Below, in pieces: positions 31,728 through 40,977 of a DNA stretch of 64,000 bases. The DNA is from Streptomyces sp. Ru62. Its GTDB lineage: Bacteria; Actinomycetota; Actinomycetes; Streptomycetales; Streptomycetaceae. Each line of letters opens with the position of its first letter. Within the stretch, counting starts at the first letter, position 1. The notes under the pieces were generated by a model. The model did not search any database. It saw nothing but the letters and a program-made list of their open reading frames with translations, and was not told where the DNA came from. The translations under genes were made by a program, and so were the position numbers. The stretch is taken from assembly GCF_002920615.1 (NCBI RefSeq), contig NZ_PQSU01000024.1:107708-171707 (forward strand). Reading direction: 5' to 3'.

Positions 31728-32597
31728 TCAGCCCAGTTTTCGGAACAGCCCCTCCTGTACCACGGACACGATCAGTTGCCCCTGCAGGTTGTAGATGCGG
31801 CCCCTGGCGAGGCCGCGGCCACCCACCGCGATCGGTGACTCCTGGTCGTACAGGAACCACTCGTCCGCACGGAACGGCCGGTGGAACCACATGGCGTGGT
31901 CCAGCGAGGCCATGTCGAAGTTCCGCGGCCCCCACAGGGGCTCCACCGGGAGGCGCACCGCGTCCAGGAGGGTCATGTCGCTCGCGTAGGTGAGCGCGCA
32001 CGTGTGGATCAGCGGGTCGTCACCGAGCGGGCCGACGGCGCGCATCCACACGGCGCTGCGCGGCTCGGCGCCGTCGATCTCCTCGGCGTTCCAGCGCAGC
32101 CGGTCGACGTACCGGATGTCGAACGGCTGGCGGCGCGCCATCCGCTCCAACTGCTCGGGCAGGGCTCCCAGATGCTTGCGGATCTCCTCGGAGACCGTCG
32201 GCAGCGACTCGGGGTCCGGCACCTCGCGGGCCGGTGGCAGCTGGTGCTCGAACGGTCCTTCCTCAGGCTTGTGAAAGGAGGCGGTCAGATTGAAGATCGT
32301 GCGGCCCTGCTGCACGGCCGTGACCCGGCGGGTCGTGAAGGAGCGTCCGTCGCGGACCCGCTCCACCTGGTACACGATCGGCACGCCCGGCCGGCCCGGA
32401 CGCAGGAAGTACGCGTGCAGCGAGTGCACCGGGCGCTCGCCGTCCGTGGTGCGGCCGGCGGCGACCAGCGCCTGGCCAGCCACCTGGCCGCCGAAGACCC
32501 GTTGCAGGGACTCCTGCGGGCTGCGGCCACGGAAGATGTCGACCTCTATCTGCTCCAGGTCGAGGAGGTCGACCAGTCTCTCGGCCGGATTCGTCAT
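31728..32597 (-). CDS. tesB: Acyl-CoA thioesterase II
   Basis: A 289-residue double-hotdog thioesterase: FRGRSPQESLQRVFGGQVAG near the start, VHSLHAYFLRPGRPGVPIVY, FTTRRVTAVQQGRTIFNLTA, then in the second hotdog LTYASDMTLLDAV and ASLDHAMWFHRPFRADEWFL, ending GRIYNLQGQLIVSVVQEGLF. The Asp in ASLDHAMWFH and the Q/T residues of the second domain form the usual catalytic set. It hydrolyses acyl-CoA to free fatty acid and CoA. It starts 40 bases after the end of the DUF3516 helicase gene, probably cotranscribed. Confidence 0.93.
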   Translation of the reverse strand: MTNPAERLVDLLDLEQIEVDIFRGRSPQESLQRVFGGQVAGQALVAAGRTTDGERPVHSLHAYFLRPGRPGVPIVYQVERVRDGRSFTTRRVTAVQQGRTIFNLTASFHKPEEGPFEHQLPPAREVPDPESLPTVSEEIRKHLGALPEQLERMARRQPFDIRYVDRLRWNAEEIDGAEPRSAVWMRAVGPLGDDPLIHTCALTYASDMTLLDAVRLPVEPLWGPRNFDMASLDHAMWFHRPFRADEWFLYDQESPIAVGGRGLARGRIYNLQGQLIVSVVQEGLFRKLG

Positions 32598-32637
32598 CGG
32601 TGGGGTTCTCCTTGGCTTGCCACTGGCCGGGGACGGT

Positions 32638-35151
32638 TCACAGCTGGCCTACGTCGGTGACGCGGACGATCGCGCGCCCCTCGGCGTCGGAAGCCGCGAG
32701 GTCGATCTCCGCGCTGATGCCCCAGTCGTGGTCGCCGTTCGGGTCGTCGAAGATCTGGCGGACGCGCCAGAGGCCGTTCTCCGGCTCCTCGTGGATGACG
32801 AGCAGCTTCGGGCCGCGGGCGTCGGGGCCGGTGCCGAGGTCGTCGTACTCGTCCCAGTACTTGTCCATCGCCTCGCCCCACGCCTCGGCGTCCCATCCGG
32901 ACTCGGCGTCCAGCTCGCCCAGTTCCTCGACCTGGTCCAGGGCGGCCAGCTCCACGCGGCGGAACATGGCGTTGCGGACCAGGACGCGGAAGGCGCGGGC
33001 GTTGGTGGTGACCGGCTTGACCTCGTCCGCCTTCTCCTGGGCCTCCTCGGCGGTCATCTCCTCCGGGTTGGCGAGCTGCTCCCACTCGTCCAGCAGGCTG
33101 GAGTCGACCTGGCGCACCATCTCGCCCAGCCACTCGATCAGATCCTGCAGATCCTCGGACTTCAGGTCGTCCGGGATGGTGTGGTCCAGGGTCTTGTAGG
33201 CGCCGGCGAGGTAGCGCAGGACGATGCCCTCGGTGCGGGCCAGCTCGTAGAAGGACACCAGCTCGGTGAAGGACAGGGCCCGCTCGTACATGTCCCGGAC
33301 CACCGACTTCGGCGACAGCGGGTGGTCGCCGACCCACGGGTGGCTCTTGCGGTAGGTGTTGTACGCGTGGAAGAGCAGCTCTTCCAGCGGCTTCGGGTAC
33401 GTGACGTCCTGGAGGCGCTCCATGCGCTCCTCGTACTCGACGCCGTCCGCCTTCATCGCGGCCACGGCCTCGCCGCGCGCCTTGTTCTGCTGGGCGACGA
33501 GGATCTGCCGGGGGTCGTCCAGGGTGGATTCGACGACGGAGACCATGTCGAGCGCGTAGGACGGCGACTCGGGGTCGAGGAGTTCGAACGCGGCCAGGGC
33601 GAACGTGGACAGTGGCTGGTTCAGCGCGAAGTCCTGCTGGAGGTCGACGGTGAGCCGGACGATGCGGCCCTCGGCGTCCGGCTTGTCCAGCTTCTCCACG
33701 ATCCCGCCGTCCAGCAGCGAGCGGTAGATCGCGATCGCCCGGCGGATGTGCCGCAGCTGCTGCCGGCGCGGCTCGTGGTTGTCCTCCAGAAGATGGCGCA
33801 TCGCCTCGAACGCGTTGCCCGGCCGGGCGATCACCGACAGCAGCATCGTGTGCGTCACGCGGAATCGCGAGGTCAGCGGCTCCGGCTCCGACTCGATCAG
33901 CTTCTGGAAGGTGTTCTCCGTCCAGCCGACGAAGCCCTCCGGCGCCTTCTTGCGCACCACCTTGCGCCGCTTCTTCGGGTCGTCGCCCGCCTTCGCCAGC
34001 GCCTTCTCGTTCTCGATGACGTGCTCAGGCGCCTGTGCGACCACGAGCCCCGCCGTGTCGAAGCCGGCCCGGCCGGCCCGGCCCGCGATCTGGTGGAACT
34101 CACGGGCCCGCAGCGTGCGCACCCGGCTGCCGTCGTACTTGGTCAGCGCGGTGAACAGCACCGTGCGGATCGGTACGTTGACGCCCACGCCGAGCGTGTC
34201 CGTGCCGCAGATGACCTTGAGCAGACCGGCCTGGGCGAGCTTCTCCACCAGGCGCCGGTACTTGGGCAGCATGCCGGCGTGGTGCACGCCGATGCCGTGC
34301 CGGACGTAGCGCGAGAGGTTACGACCGAACTTGGTCGTGAAGCGGAAGTTGCCGATCAACTCGGCGATCTGGTCCTTCTCCTCGCGCGAGCACATGTTGA
34401 TGCTCATGAGCGCCTGCGCCCGCTCCACGGCCTGCGCCTGCGTGAAGTGCACGATGTACACCGGCGCCTGCTTGCTCTCCAGCAGGTCGGTGAGCGTCTC
34501 GGTGAGCGGGGTCAGCTTGTACTCGTAGGAGAGGGGCACCGGGCGGGTCGCCGAACGGACCACCGACGTGGGGCGGCCGGTGCGGCGGGTGAGGTCCTTC
34601 TCGAAGAAGGACACATCGCCCAGAGTGGCCGACATCAGGATGAACTGCGCCTGTGGCAGTTCCAGCAGCGGGATCTGCCAGGCCCAGCCGCGGTCACCCT
34701 CGGCGTAGAAGTGGAACTCGTCCATGACGACCTGGCCGACATCCGCGTCCTTGCCGTCGCGCAGCGCGATCGATGCCAGCACCTCGGCGGTGCAGCAGAT
34801 GACGGGCGCGTCGGCGTTCACGGAGGCGTCGCCGGTGAGCATGCCGACGTTCTCGGTGCCGAAGAGCTTGCACAGCTCGAAGAACTTCTCCGACACCAGG
34901 GCCTTGATCGGCGCCGTGTAGAAGGTGACCTCGTCCCGGGCCAGCGCGGCGAAGTGCGCGCCCGCGGCGATCATGCTCTTGCCGGAGCCGGTGGGCGTCG
35001 AGACGATCACGTTCGCCCCGGAGACCACCTCGATCAGCGCCTCTTCCTGGTGGGGGTAGAGGGTGAGGCCGCGCTCCTGCGCCCACGACTCGAAGGCTTC
35101 GTACAGGGCGTCGGGGTCGGCGGTCGGCGGCAGCTGATCGATGAGGGTCAC
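32638..35151 (-). CDS. DEAD/DEAH-box helicase with DUF3516 domain
   Basis: An 837-residue Ski2-like helicase. Motifs: Q-type region LYPHQEEALIEVVSG, Walker A VSTPTGSGKSMIA near residue 50, TAPIKALVSEKF (Ia), MDEFHFYAEGD (II), LMSATLGD (III), GVGVNVPIRTVLFTAL (V) and REFHQIAGRAGRAGFD (VI). The C-terminal half carries DUF3516 with HAYNTYRKSHPWVGDHPLSP and YLAGAYKTLDHTIPDDLKSE. I use GTG at 35151 (VTLIDQLPPTADPD); the longer frame to 35211 is less protein-like. Probably an RNA helicase in RNA processing, as for Ski2 relatives. Conserved next to tesB in many actinomycetes. Confidence 0.92.
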   Translation of the reverse strand: MTLIDQLPPTADPDALYEAFESWAQERGLTLYPHQEEALIEVVSGANVIVSTPTGSGKSMIAAGAHFAALARDEVTFYTAPIKALVSEKFFELCKLFGTENVGMLTGDASVNADAPVICCTAEVLASIALRDGKDADVGQVVMDEFHFYAEGDRGWAWQIPLLELPQAQFILMSATLGDVSFFEKDLTRRTGRPTSVVRSATRPVPLSYEYKLTPLTETLTDLLESKQAPVYIVHFTQAQAVERAQALMSINMCSREEKDQIAELIGNFRFTTKFGRNLSRYVRHGIGVHHAGMLPKYRRLVEKLAQAGLLKVICGTDTLGVGVNVPIRTVLFTALTKYDGSRVRTLRAREFHQIAGRAGRAGFDTAGLVVAQAPEHVIENEKALAKAGDDPKKRRKVVRKKAPEGFVGWTENTFQKLIESEPEPLTSRFRVTHTMLLSVIARPGNAFEAMRHLLEDNHEPRRQQLRHIRRAIAIYRSLLDGGIVEKLDKPDAEGRIVRLTVDLQQDFALNQPLSTFALAAFELLDPESPSYALDMVSVVESTLDDPRQILVAQQNKARGEAVAAMKADGVEYEERMERLQDVTYPKPLEELLFHAYNTYRKSHPWVGDHPLSPKSVVRDMYERALSFTELVSFYELARTEGIVLRYLAGAYKTLDHTIPDDLKSEDLQDLIEWLGEMVRQVDSSLLDEWEQLANPEEMTAEEAQEKADEVKPVTTNARAFRVLVRNAMFRRVELAALDQVEELGELDAESGWDAEAWGEAMDKYWDEYDDLGTGPDARGPKLLVIHEEPENGLWRVRQIFDDPNGDHDWGISAEIDLAASDAEGRAIVRVTDVGQL

Positions 35152-35296
35152 GCCCCCATCTTGCCTGGCCTTCCGCCCGAGCGGGGAATCGGCTGGGGAT
35201 GCGAAGATCACGACCGCTACGCTGTGTCGCCGACGCGGCGTCAGCGCACCAGGTCAACTGGTCAGCGGCACACGAGGAATGGGGCGGGAAGCGGCC

Positions 35297-36091
35297 ATGA
35301 TGGGACCAGCACACTCACTGTCGGGGGCCGCGGCCTGGCTCGGCGTCGGAGCCGCCACCGCGGCGGCCGGACACCCGATGCCCTGGCCGGTCCTCCTCTC
35401 CGGCGCCCTGATCTGCGCCGGCGCCGCACTCGCCCCGGACCTCGATCACAAGGCCGCCACCATCTCCCGGGCCTTCGGCCCGCTCTCCCGCTGGCTCTGC
35501 GAGATCGTGGACAAGCTGTCCTACGCGGTCTACAAGGCGACCAGGAAACAGGGCGACCCGCGGCGCTCCGGTGGGCACCGCACGCTGACGCACACCTGGC
35601 TGTGGGCCGTTCTGATCGGCGCCGGCTGCTCGGCCGCTGCGATCACGGGGGGCCGCTGGGCGGTACTGGCGATCCTGTTCGCGCACATGGTGCTCGCCAT
35701 CGAAGGTCTGCTGTGGCGGGCGGCGCGGGGCTCCAGCAGCGATGTCCTGGTCTGGCTGCTGGCGGCGACCAGCGCGTGGATCCTGGCGGGAGTGCTGGAC
35801 AAACCGGGCAACGGCTCCGACTGGCTGTTCACCGCGCCCGGGCAGGAGTACCTCTGGCTGGGACTGCCGGTCGTGCTGGGCGCGCTGGTGCACGACATCG
35901 GGGACGCGCTGACCGTGTCCGGCTGCCCGATCCTGTGGCCGATCCCGATCGGCCGCAAGCGCTGGTACCCGCTGGGGCCGCCGAAGGCGATGCGGTTCCG
36001 GGCGGGCAGCTGGGTCGAGCTGAAGGTGCTGATGCCGGTGTTCATGCTGCTCGGGGGAGCGGGCTGCGCCGCTGCCCTCAACGTGATCTGA
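35297..36091 (+). CDS. Membrane-bound metal-dependent hydrolase, YdjM type
   Basis: A 264-residue membrane protein of the YdjM/DUF457 family. Conserved metal-binding type residues lie in MGPAHSLSG, APDLDHKAATIS, GGHRTLTHTWLW and LVHDIGDALTVSGCPILWP, separated by about four to five membrane helices (AVLIGAGCSAAAITGGRW, AVLAILFAHMVLAIEGLL, LVWLLAATSAWILAGVL). The C-terminus continues with PIPIGRKRWYPLGPP, also typical. Start is ATG 35297 or 35300 with GGGAAG upstream. Family members are induced by DNA damage in E. coli; function unclear. Divergent from the helicase gene. Confidence 0.83.
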   Translation: MMGPAHSLSGAAAWLGVGAATAAAGHPMPWPVLLSGALICAGAALAPDLDHKAATISRAFGPLSRWLCEIVDKLSYAVYKATRKQGDPRRSGGHRTLTHTWLWAVLIGAGCSAAAITGGRWAVLAILFAHMVLAIEGLLWRAARGSSSDVLVWLLAATSAWILAGVLDKPGNGSDWLFTAPGQEYLWLGLPVVLGALVHDIGDALTVSGCPILWPIPIGRKRWYPLGPPKAMRFRAGSWVELKVLMPVFMLLGGAGCAAALNVI

Positions 36092-36119
36092 GGGAGTCCG
36101 GGGGGTTGAGGACGCCCTC
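36090..36119. terminator. Hairpin overlapping a stop codon
   Basis: GAGGGAGTCC (36090-36099) pairs with GGACGCCCTC (36110-36119) with one internal mismatch and a 10-base loop. It lies between the convergent ydjM-like gene and rpmE2 and overlaps the TGA of the former. Confidence 0.5.
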
Positions 36120-36123
36120 CCGG

Positions 36124-36387
36124 TCAGGTCGCCTCGCCCGCGTCCGCCGCACCGTACCGGCGCTCGAAGCGGGCGATGCGGCCCTCGGTGTCGACCGTGC
36201 GGGCCTTGCCCGTGTAGAAGGGATGGCTCTCCGAGGAGATCTCCACGTCGATCACCGGGTAGGTCTGGCCGTCGTCCCACTCGATGGTCTGCTCGCTCCG
36301 CGCGGTGGACCGGGTCAGGAAGGCGTAGCCGGCGGCGCGGTCACGGAAGACCACGGGGTGGTAGTCGGGGTGCTTGTCCTGCTGCAT
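36124..36387 (-). CDS. rpmE2: Type B ribosomal protein bL31
   Basis: An 87-residue type B L31: MQQDKHPDYHPVVFRDRAAG, then DGQTYPVIDVEISSESHPFYTGK. It lacks the CxxC zinc pairs of the canonical L31 and is the zinc-independent form that replaces it under zinc starvation, usually under Zur control. AAGGAG lies just before the ATG at 36387. I looked for a Zur-type box upstream and did not see one; the gene lies 45 bases after the DUF5709 gene and may be read with it, which would be an unusual arrangement. Confidence 0.95.
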   Translation of the reverse strand: MQQDKHPDYHPVVFRDRAAGYAFLTRSTARSEQTIEWDDGQTYPVIDVEISSESHPFYTGKARTVDTEGRIARFERRYGAADAGEAT

Positions 36388-36432
36388 GGCGGCTCCTTGC
36401 GCGGGGCGCTCGGGACGGCCGAAGGGCCGTGC

Positions 36433-36900
36433 TCAGCCGGGGAGGGAGTCCTCGTCGACGATGTGCATCGCGGCTTCCTCCGCGGAGGCGGCGGCACCGT
36501 CGATGCCGACGTCGGTCGCGACGAGGGCGGCCTCCTCGTCCTCGTGCGCACCCTCGTCGGGGGCCACCAGCCGGCCGGAGCGGAAGTTGCCGACCTCGTT
36601 GTCCAGAGGCTCGCCGTCCGTGCCGTCGACGTCGCCGATGCCGTCGCCGTCGGGAGCGGCGAGGTCCGGCTGCTCCTCGGCGAGCCGCTGGTCGAGGGTC
36701 TCGCCCGCCTGGCGTTCGGCCGCCGTCACGCCGGTGTGCTCGACCGCCCACGGGCGCTCTGGAGGGGACCAGCCGCGGTCGAGGGGTTCGGCGACGCCGT
36801 CGAAATCCAGGGTGTCCTCGACGTCGAGCACCCCCGAGTCCTCCGGGATCTCCGAGGGATCGGGCTGGTAGACGTCGTCCCCCCAGCCGTCCGTGTCCAC
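36433..36900 (-). CDS. DUF5709 family protein
   Basis: A 155-residue acidic, soluble protein that fits the DUF5709 pattern: DTDGWGDDVYQPDPSEIPED, LDVEDTLDFDG, LDRGWSPPERPWAVEHTGVT, ETLDQRLAEEQPDL and a C-terminal EEAALVATDVGIDGAAASAEEAAMHIV. GTG at 36900 has GGAGGT four bases upstream. No enzymatic motif. Known only as a conserved actinobacterial family; the strongly acidic repeats suggest a binding or stress-type protein. Precedes rpmE2. Confidence 0.8.
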   Translation of the reverse strand: MDTDGWGDDVYQPDPSEIPEDSGVLDVEDTLDFDGVAEPLDRGWSPPERPWAVEHTGVTAAERQAGETLDQRLAEEQPDLAAPDGDGIGDVDGTDGEPLDNEVGNFRSGRLVAPDEGAHEDEEAALVATDVGIDGAAASAEEAAMHIVDEDSLPG

Positions 36901-37393
36901 GACTACCTCCAGGTGGTGAGCACGGCCCGGTGCCGTCCCAGTGGGCGGCGGACCGTCGGCACGCAGGGCTCGGGCACAGACCATGAACCAGCAGGTTCCC
37001 GGACACACCCCGACCCGGTGCCGCTTTCCAGCCTTCCACCCCTGCTCGGCACCGCGCAACGGCACGGGTCCCGGCGGGGCCGCGCGCCCATGCCCCCAGG
37101 GCCTGGCCGGACTCGCCGGCGCCCGGCCCCGGCAACCCGGTGGCCGGACGACCCGGTGCCCCGGGGCCGCGACCGTGGCGACGGCTTCCACGCCGGCGAG
37201 GACGGGCTTCGCCGGCGGCCGAACCCAACGGCCCTGCCCTCCCCGTCCACCCCCTCCTCCCCCTCCTCCCCGTCCACCCCCTCCACCCCGCCGCCTACCC
37301 AGCCACCCGCACCGACCTAGCAGCCCCAGCTACCACCGCCACCACCTCCGTCGGCCAAGCCGCCTCCCTCGCTGTGGCCCCGCCGTCCAGGTC
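36901..37393. other. Intergenic region with a long pyrimidine tract
   Basis: This 493-base region separates the DUF5709 gene start and the ABC exporter gene end. At about 37227-37320 the plus strand is an almost pure C/T run of the form CCCCTCCTCC and CCGTCCACCC repeats; the minus strand is correspondingly G-rich with many GGGG runs and could form G-quadruplexes. No gene is supported here. The promoter of the DUF5709/rpmE2 unit must be within it. Confidence 0.55.
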
Positions 37394-39175
37394 TCACCCG
37401 TGCCAGGACCGCCACAGCGCCGCGTACGCTCCCTCCGCCGCCACCAGCTCCTCGTGGCTGCCCAGCTCGCTGATGCGGCCGTTCTCGACGACGGCGATCA
37501 CGTCGGCGTCGTGGGCGGTGTGCAGACGGTGGGCGATGGCGACGACGGTGCGGCCGTCGAGGACACGCGCCAGCGAGCGTTCCAGGTGACGGGCAGCGCG
37601 CGGATCGAGCAGCGAGGTCGCCTCGTCCAGGACCAGCGTGTGCGGATCGGCCAGCACCAGCCGGGCAAGCGCGATCTGCTGGGCCTGTGCCGGGGTCAGG
37701 GCCAGGCCGCCGGAGCCCACCTCGGTGTCCAGGCCGTCGTCCAGCGCCCGCGCCCACCCGTCCGCGTCGACCGCTCCGAGGGCGGCCCACAGCTCGGCGT
37801 CCGTTGCGCCGGTGCGGGCCAGCAGGAGATTGTCGCGCAGGGATCCCACGAAGACGTGGTGCTCCTGGTTGACGAGGGCCACGTGGGAGCGGACGCGTTC
37901 CGCGGGCATCCGGGACAGCTCCGCCCCGCCCAGGGTGACCCGGCCGTCCCGGGGCGCGTAGATCCCGGCGAGCAGTCGGCCCAGCGTGGACTTGCCCGCG
38001 CCGGACGGCCCGACGAGGGCGAGGCGGGTGCCCGGCGCGACCCGCAGGGAGACCTTCCGCAGCACGTCGACGCCCTCGCGGTAGCCGAAGTGCACGCGGT
38101 CGGCGTGCACGGCCCGGCCGTCGGGGGCCAGCGCGGCCTCCCCGGCCTCCGGCTCGATGTCCCGCACGCCGACCAGCCGGGCCAGCGACACCTGGGCAAC
38201 CTGCACCTCGTCGTACCAGCGCAGGATCAGGTTCACCGGGTCGACCAGCATCTGCGCGATGAGCGCGCCAGTGGTCAGCTGGCCCACTCCGATCCAGCCG
38301 TGCAGGACGAAGACACCGCCGACCATCAGGACCGAACCGAGCACGAGGAGGTGGACGGTGTTGATGACCGGGAAGAGCACGGAGCGGAGCCAGAGCGTGT
38401 AGCGCTCCCATGCGACCCACTGCGTGATCCTCCGCTCCGACAGGGCCACGCGACGTGCGCCGAGGCGGTGGGCCTCGATGGTGTGGCCCGCGTCCACGGT
38501 CTCGGCGAGGGCGGCGGCGACGGCGGCGTACCCGGCGGCTTCCGAGCGGTAGCCGGACGGAGCCCGCTTGAAGTACCAGCGGCAGCCGGCCACCAGGACC
38601 GGGACGGCGAGCAGCACGGCGGCGGCCAGCGGCGGGGCCGTCACGACCAGGCCGCCGAGCAGCAGCAGGGCCCACACGACACCGATGGCCAGCTGGGGCA
38701 CGGCCTCGCGCATGGCGTTGGCCAGGCGGTCGATGTCGGTCGTGATGCGGGAGAGCAGGTCGCCGGTGCCCGCCCGCTCCAGCACGCCCGGCGGCAGTCC
38801 GACGGACCGTACGAGGAAGTCCTCGCGCAGGTCGGCCAGCATCCGCTCGCCCAGCATCGCGCCCCGCAGCCGCACCTGCCGGACGAACCCGGCCTGCACG
38901 GCCAGCGCGAGCACGAACAGCCCGGCGGTCAGGCCCAGGTGCAGCTCCGCGGCCTTGTCCGTCACCCGCTCGACCAGACCGCCGAGCAGGTACGGGCCCA
39001 CCATGGAGGCGATCACGGCCACCGTGTTGACGGCGATGAGCAGCAGGAAGGCCCGGCGGTGCCGGCGGAACAGCTCGGTGACGTAGGCGCGTACGGTCGC
39101 GGCGGCGCCGACGGGCAGGGTGGTGGCGGTCGTCGGGGCCGCCGGGTCGTACGCCGGTGGCGCAACGCCGATCAT
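37394..39175 (-). CDS. ABC exporter half-transporter, degenerate signature motif
   Basis: A 593-residue fused permease-ATPase. Six-helix permease from about 35 to 315 (FLLLIAVNTVAVIASMVGPY, then LGLTAGLFVLALAVQAGFV), ATPase from ~350. Walker A GPSGAGKSTLG, Q-loop VNQEHHVF, Walker B TLVLDEATS and switch VAIAHRL are intact, but the ABC signature is LTPAQAQQIAL where LSGGQ is expected. Its ATG (39175) overlaps the TGA of the partner gene by four bases. With the partner it should form one normal and one dead ATP site. Heterodimeric exporters of this kind move drugs, lipids or peptides; substrate unknown. Confidence 0.88.
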   Translation of the reverse strand: MIGVAPPAYDPAAPTTATTLPVGAAATVRAYVTELFRRHRRAFLLLIAVNTVAVIASMVGPYLLGGLVERVTDKAAELHLGLTAGLFVLALAVQAGFVRQVRLRGAMLGERMLADLREDFLVRSVGLPPGVLERAGTGDLLSRITTDIDRLANAMREAVPQLAIGVVWALLLLGGLVVTAPPLAAAVLLAVPVLVAGCRWYFKRAPSGYRSEAAGYAAVAAALAETVDAGHTIEAHRLGARRVALSERRITQWVAWERYTLWLRSVLFPVINTVHLLVLGSVLMVGGVFVLHGWIGVGQLTTGALIAQMLVDPVNLILRWYDEVQVAQVSLARLVGVRDIEPEAGEAALAPDGRAVHADRVHFGYREGVDVLRKVSLRVAPGTRLALVGPSGAGKSTLGRLLAGIYAPRDGRVTLGGAELSRMPAERVRSHVALVNQEHHVFVGSLRDNLLLARTGATDAELWAALGAVDADGWARALDDGLDTEVGSGGLALTPAQAQQIALARLVLADPHTLVLDEATSLLDPRAARHLERSLARVLDGRTVVAIAHRLHTAHDADVIAVVENGRISELGSHEELVAAEGAYAALWRSWHG

Positions 39176-40977
39176 GCGCTCTCCTCGATCTCTTCCAGCT
39201 CCTGGAGCGTGTCCAGCAGCATGCCCTCGTCGGTCGCGGTCAGTTCCTCGTCGGTCTCGCGGGTCACCACGGCCCGGTACCGCGGCTCGCCGTCGATGAG
39301 TTCCCGGTGCACGCCGACCGCCACGACTTCCCCGTCGTGCACCAGGGCGACCCGGTCCGCGCGGTCGAGCAGCAGCGGGGAGGAGGTGAAGACCACCGTC
39401 GTCCGTCCTGACCGCAGCCGGCGCAGCCCGTCCGCGATCCGGGCCTCGGTGTGCGAGTCGACCGCGGAGGTCGGTTCGTCCAGCACCAGCACCTCGGGGT
39501 CGGTGATGAGCGACCGGGCGAGGGCGAGCCGCTGGCGCTGGCCGCCGGACAGGGAGCGCCCGCGCTCGGTGATCCGGGCGTCCATCGGATCGGCCGCGTC
39601 CAGCGAACCCTGCACGAGCGCGTCCAGCACGTCCTCGCACTGTGCTGCCGCCAGCGCGTCCTCGGCCCGTACGGCACCGGAGGCGGGCACGTCGAGCAGT
39701 TCGCGCAACGTGCCGGAGAGCAGCACCGGGTCCTTGTCCTGGACGAGGACGGCGGTGCGGGCACTGTCGAGGGGGAGTTCGTCCAGGGGGACCCCGCCGA
39801 GCAGCACCGACCGGCCCGGCTCCGTGGGGTGGCCGCCCAGCCGTTCGGCGAGCCTGCCCGCCGCGTCCGGGTCACCGCAGACGACGGCGGTGAACCGGCC
39901 GCTGGGAGCGAGCAGACCGGTCGCGGGGTCGTACAGGTCGCCGCCGGGCACCTCGGCCGCGCGGGTGCCGTCGGTGGCCGTGGACCGCTCCAGCGAGAGC
40001 ACGCGCGCGGCGCGTTTGGCCGAGGGGCGGGAGAAGGAGTACGCCATGGCGATCTCCTCGAAGTGCCGCAGCGGGTAGTTCAGGATCATGACGGCGCTGT
40101 AGACCGTGACGAGTTCGCCGACCGTGATCCTGCCCTGGCGGGCCAGCCCGATGCCGTGCCAGACGACGGCGATCAGCAGCAGGCCGGGCAGCAGCACCTG
40201 CACGGCGGAGATCAGCGACCACATCCGGGCGCTGCGCACGGCGGCGTGCCGGACCTCCTGCGAGGCCCGGCGGTAGCGGTCGAGGAACAGTTCCTCGCCG
40301 CCGATGCCGCGCAGGACCCGCAGGCCGGCGACGGTGTCGGAGGCCAGTTCGGTGGCCCGCCCCGCCTTCTCCCGCTGCACGTCGGCGCGGCGCGTGGCGC
40401 GGGGCAGCAGTGGCAGCACCGCGAGCGCCACGACCGGCAGGCCCACGGCGACGACCACGCCGAGCGCGGGCTGGTACGCGAGCAGGCTGACGCAGACGAC
40501 CAGGACCGTGAGCGCGGCGGCGGTGAACCGGGAGACGGCCTCGACGAACCAGCCGATCTTCTCCACGTCGCCGGTGGAGACGGCCACCACCTCACCGGCG
40601 GCCACCCGCCGGGTCAGGGCCGAGCCCAGCTGGGCGGCCTTGCGCGCCAGCAGTTGCTGGACGCGGGCGGCCGCGGTGATCCAGTTGGTGACGGCGGTCC
40701 GGTGCAGGAAGGTGTCGCCGACGGCGATGCCCGTTCCGCACAGCAGCATCAGAGCACCCGTCAGGGCGAGCCGGGTGCCGGAGCGGTCGACGGCCGCCTG
40801 CACGGCGAGGCCGACGCAGAAGGGGAGGGCGGAGACGGAGACGAAGTGCAGCAGGCCCCAGGCGAGCGACTTCAGCTGCCCGCCCAGCTGGTTGCGCCAG
40901 AGCCACCACAGGAATCGGGGACCCGAACGCGCGTCGGGCACGCCCGGATCGGGATACGGAAGGTCTTGAATCTGCAT
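39172..40977 (-). CDS. ABC exporter half-transporter, degenerate Walker A
   Basis: A 601-residue fused permease-ATPase, first gene of the pair. Permease: SLAWGLLHFVSVSALPFCVG, ALTGALMLLCGTGIAVG and further helices to ~300. In the ATPase domain the Walker A position reads VVCGDPDAAGRLAERL, lacking the GxxGxGKS lysine, and the switch His is replaced (VVFTSSPLLLD), whereas the signature RSLSGGQRQRLALARS and Walker B VLVLDEPTS are intact. So it supplies the signature for the partner's Walker A. Start ATG 40977, weak ribosome site. Ends ELEEIEESA. Confidence 0.88.
   Translation of the reverse strand: MQIQDLPYPDPGVPDARSGPRFLWWLWRNQLGGQLKSLAWGLLHFVSVSALPFCVGLAVQAAVDRSGTRLALTGALMLLCGTGIAVGDTFLHRTAVTNWITAAARVQQLLARKAAQLGSALTRRVAAGEVVAVSTGDVEKIGWFVEAVSRFTAAALTVLVVCVSLLAYQPALGVVVAVGLPVVALAVLPLLPRATRRADVQREKAGRATELASDTVAGLRVLRGIGGEELFLDRYRRASQEVRHAAVRSARMWSLISAVQVLLPGLLLIAVVWHGIGLARQGRITVGELVTVYSAVMILNYPLRHFEEIAMAYSFSRPSAKRAARVLSLERSTATDGTRAAEVPGGDLYDPATGLLAPSGRFTAVVCGDPDAAGRLAERLGGHPTEPGRSVLLGGVPLDELPLDSARTAVLVQDKDPVLLSGTLRELLDVPASGAVRAEDALAAAQCEDVLDALVQGSLDAADPMDARITERGRSLSGGQRQRLALARSLITDPEVLVLDEPTSAVDSHTEARIADGLRRLRSGRTTVVFTSSPLLLDRADRVALVHDGEVVAVGVHRELIDGEPRYRAVVTRETDEELTATDEGMLLDTLQELEEIEESA

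Noticed and set aside
32290..37320. Plus-strand open frame of 1676 codons
   Set aside because: It runs antisense across the helicase gene and out of frame through the YdjM-like gene. Its translation is Leu/Gly/Val/His-rich shadow text without domains, and it ignores well-supported genes on both strands.
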